Source: Datnioides undecimradiatus
Taxonomy: Eukaryota > Chordata > Actinopteri > Lobotiformes > Datnioididae
Assembly: GCA_008933995.1 (NCBI GenBank)
Contig: WARS01002854.1
Span: forward strand, 1 to 64,000
Direction: 5' to 3'
DNA length: 64,000 nucleotides
Part shown: piece after piece, positions 59,481 to 64,000 of the stretch
How the letters are laid out: every line of letters starts with the position of its first letter
Position numbering within the stretch: the stretch's first letter is position 1
Made by a program: the position numbers and the translations under genes
The notes under the pieces: generated by a model
The model's database searches: none
The model's input: the letters and a program-made list of their open reading frames with translations, nothing else
What the model was told of the DNA's origin: nothing

Positions 59481-61019
59481 TCTCTTTCTTCTGACTTGGT
59501 TTGAGGCAGGAACAGACTCAATTACGGGCGGACGGAGATAATGGTGTGTATCGGTGGCACCTGCACCTGCCTCCTCTTTCTCTTCCTGTCTGCTTTTCCA
59601 CCTGACTGCCAAGATTAAGGCATATAATCAAATTCTCTTAATTGGCCCTGATCGTGGCGACCGGCCAGGAGTCTTTCCTCTCGCTCTCTCTCTCCCTCTG
59701 TGCTTCCCTCCCTCGCTCGCCCCACACAGTGCCGGGAATGACAATGAGCCCTGGAGCGCCTGTCAGTCAAGACTCGGGGCTCCTGCAGTCAACTCTACCT
59801 GCTGACTCAGAGCTGGTTGTTATCTCTGCTGTCTGTCGCTGCCCTGAGCTCGCCATATCCTCCCCGCTGCCCCGCCCTCTGCTCCACCCTCTGCTCCACC
59901 CTCCTATCGATTACCCAGGATGACTGACGGGTTCGGTATTAACCCCCACCGCCCCTCCTCTTCTCCTTTTTCTTCTTCTTCTCCTCTTTTTTGCTTTGTG
60001 TTTGGATCTAATCTGCCCCGCTCCTCCTGCGTCTAATCCCCATCCAGATCTGCTGTTGCTAATTGGTTTCAGGTGTCTCTGACGGCGGCGGCGGCGGCAT
60101 GGAGAGCAGGGTGGGGTGGGTGGGTGCTGGCGAGGGAAGATTTCACGCCGCCGTCGCCATTAATTAAAAAGATGATTACTCAGGATGCAAAGATTAAAGA
60201 CGGAAACAGGAAGCGCCGGGCCGATAATGACCTGGTAGCACTGTCTAACTCCGCGCTCTGCTCATCCAGCGTTTGGCTTCTCCTCTGTGTGTGTGTTTAA
60301 AAATGGCCACCTTCAGATTAAAAGTTTGTGCAGGTGTCTGTGGCTACATGGCAGGACGAGCAGCGCGTCACCTCCTCTCAGTCCACATTTTGCAAAATCA
60401 TTTAAAAAAATGATAAAAGCTCTTTTTTCGTTTTTGTCCCGTTTCCTCAAATCACATCAAAACAGGAAGTCCATCAAAAACACCCACAATCCTTTGTCTC
60501 GTCCTCGCTGTCCTCAGTGCAGCAGCTGGACACCGCCAGGTCTCTGACTGGATGTGGTTGCCATGGCGCCTCTGTGCAAGATGCTGGTTGGCTGAGAGCT
60601 GGCGGTCACACCTGGGGCATTCTGGGAAGGGACGTGAGTTGAAGCCACGCTGAGGAGGATTTGAGCAGATCTGCAGAAAACAGAAAACAGAGTTTAGATC
60701 TAGTCGTTATGCTTCCAGTGTGAAAACCCTGCGAGCTCTGAGATGCTGATGGTCAAGTTTATGAAAGAGAAACGTGTCGTTGGATTGAATCCAGGTCAGG
60801 ATTCATGGAAATAATGAAACGAGATCTTTGGAGGAAGTTTAGTGAACAAATTCAGATAAACTGCTGGACATTAACGTCCAAAATACAAAATAAAACATAG
60901 AATAAATAATAAACTAAAGAATAAAATACAACATTTAATTTAACATGTGTTCTATTAATTTATTAAGTGGGAATAATCTGAATATGATTAATCTGCAGCA
61001 AATGATTCAAAAGGCCATT
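59481..61019. other. Noncoding stretch with homeodomain-like AT motifs
   Basis: Around 59605-59655 the words gattaaggcatataatcaaa and ctcttaattggccctgatcg are closely packed TAAT-type sites in otherwise unique DNA. No gene is recognised. The reverse-strand ZNF143-like site at 60617 is listed separately. Confidence 0.35.
60617..60628 (-). promoter_or_regulatory. ZNF143/THAP11-like motif
   Basis: The reverse complement reads TTCCCAGAATGC, the motif core. No promoter or exon is recognised nearby. Confidence 0.3.
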
Positions 61020-61029
61020 AACTCAATAA

Positions 61030-61160
61030 TAAAACAGTAAATGTAGCGTATAGCATATTAGAATGTCATTAGCATGTTATTAGCATGTTATTATTATGAT
61101 ATTGGCATGTTAGCAGCATGTTATTGGTGTGTCATTAGCATGTTATTAATATTATGTTAT
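61030..61160. repeat. TTAGCATGTTATT-type degenerate tandem
   Basis: cattagcatgttattagcat, atattggcatgttagcagca and gtcattagcatgttatta recur at intervals of about 12-30 bp. It resembles the ttagcatg family seen elsewhere, expanded locally. Confidence 0.65.
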
Positions 61161-61164
61161 TAGC

Positions 61165-61390
61165 AATTGTTCAGGTCGAAGCCACTGTGACGCCATTGGT
61201 TGGTTTGAAGCCTCGAATTTCAAACTTTTGCCCGTCGCCATCTTTGTTTTTATTGGTGTTGCCATGGTAGCAACTGTTTTTCCTCTCAATGGGACTGTGA
61301 TTTACAAAATGAACGCCGGGCTGTGTTGACGAAGACTTGAAACTAGCGACTGAGGCCATGAGCTCGTTAGGAATCCACATTAAGTCAAGT
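61165..61390 (+). repeat. Fish dispersed repeat (GAAACTAGCGA family)
   Basis: Ordered words are 'tgacgccattggttggtttg', 'gaagcctcgaatttcaaac', 'cgtcgccatctttg', 'gacttgaaactagcgactga' and 'ggccatgagctcgttagga'. I recall the same order ('gttggtttgaagcc', 'gtcgccatctt', 'cttgaaactagcgattgag', 'accata..ctcattagga') as a very abundant percomorph interspersed repeat without coding capacity. This copy is truncated and diverged. The name of the family is not known to me. Confidence 0.6.
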
Positions 61391-61422
61391 CTGAAGCTGC
61401 GTTTGAGCGTCGCCTCAGAGAT

Positions 61423-61456
61423 GTCAGACCTGCGGCTCCGTCAGACCTGCAGCTCC
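61423..61456 (+). repeat. 17-bp direct duplication
   Basis: tcagacctgcggctccg is followed by tcagacctgcagctccg. Confidence 0.85.
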
Positions 61457-62679
61457 GTCTGTATTCATGACAAGTCGCTGTGGATGAAAGCAGCGAGAGA
61501 AACGCTAAATGTTTGTCTCCACACAAGCGCGGAGATTAAACAGTGATAAATTATAAACACAGAGCGAAGTGAAGCAGATAACTCAGTTCGACTTCAAGAT
61601 AAACAACAAAGAGGATTATGGAAATCCCAGTTTTTCTTCCACACAACAAAAAATAAAATTAAGTTGACAAGCGCCGACATGAGAGGGGTCGATAAACGAC
61701 AAGAGGAGGGAAACAAACCGGGCGGATCAAAACAAGACGACGCGCAAAACCCAGGAGTCTCAGCGGGAGGAGGAGAGGAGGAGGAACAAGGGTTTAGAAG
61801 AGAAGAGCAAGAAGAAGCAGGAGAGGAGACACATGTTCAGGGAGATCTGTGCTCCTCAGACGAGAGGAGGCGGCGTCTGACTGGACCTCAACTCAGGGAC
61901 CGGATCCAGAGAAGGTCCAACGTCCCCAAGGTGTCGGTGTTCAGGGTCAGAGTTCAGTGACTGCAGGAGGTTCGTAGATGTTTGTAGATGTTTCACCACC
62001 TTCTAACGGCCAGGTTACATCGGTGAAACCAGACGAGACGGGTGCATCGTTTCCACGGCAACGCCTCCCTGTTCTTACACCCCAGCTGGCTGTTTCTGTG
62101 ACGGTTCTGTTTGGTTTGTTGGGACACCATCTACGGTGGTGTTGGTGCTGTTGATGAACAACATCCATGCTGACACTTCCTCCTTCCTCTGTCTCAGCCC
62201 TTTAAACCAGCTGACTACAGCGCTACGAGCTGATTGGCTGCTGAAACAGGTGATGCTCCTGGCGTTGTGAAGGCAGCCAATGGTCTGAGTGTCAGTTCGT
62301 TTAATAACTGCACCGATCCACGCGCCAGTGTTCTGCTGCTTTTCTGTCTCTGCAGCTTCGACTGATGTCTCGTGTTTTCCTGTCTTTTCCCTGGTCGAAG
62401 GTTTGTTTGGAGGGTCGAGGACACATGAAGCTAACGTGGTCTGTTGTTCACAGATCTGACTGGCTGAAAACAAATAAAGTCTCCGTCTACACAAACGACC
62501 TGTGTTCTGTCGCACGAACCTGGGGGGGTGGGCGCCAACATATAGATCAGTTTTGGTAAAACACGGGTCATGTGATTCACAGAGCAGACGTGTTGCTTTC
62601 AGTTGGACAACAAACCAGAAGAGACATTTCCTGTTTACAAGCCGCACAGAAACTCAGTGTTTCCTCAGTGTTTCCTCAG
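61457..62679. other. Noncoding stretch, no gene recognised
   Basis: A Glu/Arg/Gly-rich 98-codon frame (61664-61960) follows a purine-rich stretch. A 190-codon minus frame (62075-62647) has no recognised domain. I call neither. Confidence 0.4.
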
Positions 62680-62925
62680 CATTTCCGGGGTCAAACCCAA
62701 AGCTTTTAGCTCCTCTGCTCGTCACCTGTGGAACGAGCTTCCTGAACACCTGAGGTCTGCAGACACTGCTGAAATCTATTTACTGCAGCGTTTCAGTAAC
62801 AGAACACCTTTGATTTCCTTCGATCAAACTTCCTTTTGATTTATTTCTAATCCCCTGTAAAGCTCTTTGAATCGCATCTGTCTGAATGTTGCTATGTGAA
62901 TAAAGTTGCCTGTAGCTTCAGTTCT
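62680..62925 (+). mobile_element. L2/Rex1-type LINE, 3' tail of ORF2
   Basis: One frame reads KPKAFSSSARHLWNELPEHL then RSADTAEIYLLQRF, the conserved end of ORF2 in L2/Rex1/CR1-like LINEs (usual form AF...AP.LWN.LP..LR.A....FK..LKT.LF). The stop is near 62839. It is followed by 'ctgtaaagctctttgaatcg' and 'gctatgtgaataaagttgcc', typical of LINE 3' ends with an aataaa-like signal. Only about 50 codons of the C-terminus remain, so this is a strongly 5'-truncated insertion on the + strand, the same strand as the remnant at 20.2 kb. The poly-repeat tail is not visible. Confidence 0.85.
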
Positions 62926-64000
62926 CAAAGTTCAGGCTCGTCCGACTGCCTTTCATCAGACCTCTGGAAGACGAGGACGTGAGACTAAACACTGATGATA
63001 CTCAGTGAGGCTTAGGAAATAATATGCATTTGAGTTTAGTTCATTTCTGATGTTGACGTCTGGTTTCACATCAGCTACATCAGCTGAAAAACAGTCTGTT
63101 TGACTCATGCATCCACGCTGACGTTCAGGGTCAAAACATCTTTACTCAAACTCTTCCAGAGAATCAAATGCACGTCTGATGTCGTGGCTTTGTTGAACAG
63201 TATCTCTGAACGATCCTGAGCGAGATGTTTCCCTGCACAGTCAGATATAAATGTATAAACAGTGAAATATGTTCTGTGCGTGAGGTGCGACTGCAGCTAA
63301 GTGAGTAATTTTTTTGGGTGGAGACGCCCACTCGAGGAGCTGAAGCACAAATAATAATTACACTACAGTTCCTGCAAATGTGCTTCTGAAAACCTGCAGT
63401 CACCACGCTGTTTGAAATGACTGTGATTACTGTGATTTCATATCAACCCTCCTCTGGAGGCGGAGCCTGCACCGGGGTTATTATTAATGCCCAGACAGGG
63501 AGGACGAGTGGTGAGAGGAGGCCAGTAATTCTGTCGGCCACTTCAAACTCGTGTCTTTAATCTGTGCTACGTCGAGCTGGTTCGTGCACGCAGCGGAGAG
63601 CACGGAGGAAAACACGCGGCTTTACTGCTGCAGAGTCACCTGCTGCGTGTGCTGCGCTGCATGACAGCTACAGTGGAGTGAGCGCCGCTCTGCAGCCTGC
63701 AGCACGCAGCACGCAGCCTGCAGCACGCTCCTCAGTTTCAAAACGAAACAAAGCTATTCTGGATCTTTTCTTAAGTTTCAGGACGAGCAGCTGTGCAGAG
63801 GCAGAAACTCCATGTTCATGTCTGTTATCAGCTCCTGTTAACCTCACGCCTCAGATTAGCCACAAACATGTTACTGGATATGAAAAAGCTAAAACGTCCA
63901 CAAGTAAAGACGACAAACAGATGAAGTGTCTATAATCCCTGTTTGCGCTGAATATTGTGACTTGCAGGTTGAAAAACATCTGGATGTCGGGTTTGAGAAA
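62926..64000. other. Noncoding stretch to the right edge
   Basis: gcagcctgcagcacgcagca-type short duplications lie at about 63691-63728. A 123-codon frame (63564-63935) passes through them without a recognised domain. Confidence 0.5.

Noticed and set aside
61664..61960. 98-codon Glu/Arg/Gly-rich frame as an exon
   Set aside because: The composition follows a purine-rich tract. No recognised domain, splice partner or upstream start context; kept only as a possibility.
62075..62647. 190-codon minus-strand frame as a gene
   Set aside because: No recognised motif, it overlaps plus-strand frames, and its composition looks random.

Overview
This 64 kb window looks like gene-poor nuclear DNA from a ray-finned fish, most likely a percomorph teleost. 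Three things suggest this. (CA)n/(GT)n arrays are very dense, with more than twenty long tracts. There are decayed L2/CR1-type LINE remnants. Several short dispersed motifs are ones I recall as common in percomorph DNA: gctaagctaagctaa, ttagcatgctaa, a 'gaaactagcga' block and 'cttttactcaagtaa'. The taxonomic call is inference; nothing in the sequence names a species.

I found no convincing intact protein-coding gene and no tRNA, rRNA or known small RNA. Open reading frames across the window are short, overlap on both strands and mostly follow simple-sequence tracts. The longest frames, 306 and 231 codons, are by-products of a 600-bp GT/GCA repeat at 4341-4940. Real host exons could be present only as short pieces I cannot recognise. 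The window may lie in a large intron or between genes.

Layout. 0-6 kb: an 8-bp tandem array at the left edge, a C20 run, CA arrays, the large GT/GCA minisatellite, a 71-bp tandem repeat and a compound CA/CT tract. 6-13.5 kb: mostly unique noncoding DNA, with a nested hairpin near 9.8 kb and a decayed 314-bp-offset duplication near 12.1-12.5 kb. 13.6-15.2 kb: the most gene-like object, a 1.6-kb DNA-transposon-like element with imperfect inverted ends carrying three decayed exons related to the C-terminal part of fish SAMD3-like genes. 15.2-34 kb: microsatellites, several dispersed repeats, a decayed LINE reverse-transcriptase segment (about 20.2-20.86 kb), an inverted-orientation copy of the 71-bp repeat (25.2 kb) and a degenerate A/G-rich minisatellite (28 kb). 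34-47 kb: a 39-bp tandem repeat whose junctions resemble CTCF sites (37.0 kb), a 15-bp array (41.6 kb), the longest pure CA array (42.5 kb), GC-rich repeats and an AT-rich block (45.5-46.1 kb). 47-64 kb: homopolymer G/C runs, a purine-rich stretch, six GT arrays in 2 kb (51.4-53.3 kb), a TTAGCATG-rich block, a fish dispersed repeat (61.2 kb) and a second LINE 3' tail (62.7 kb).

Nothing here forms an operon or a multi-gene system. The strongest biology is the transposon-borne pseudogene, the two LINE remnants and the tandem array of CTCF-like cores. Family names given from memory need a repeat-library or protein search to confirm.
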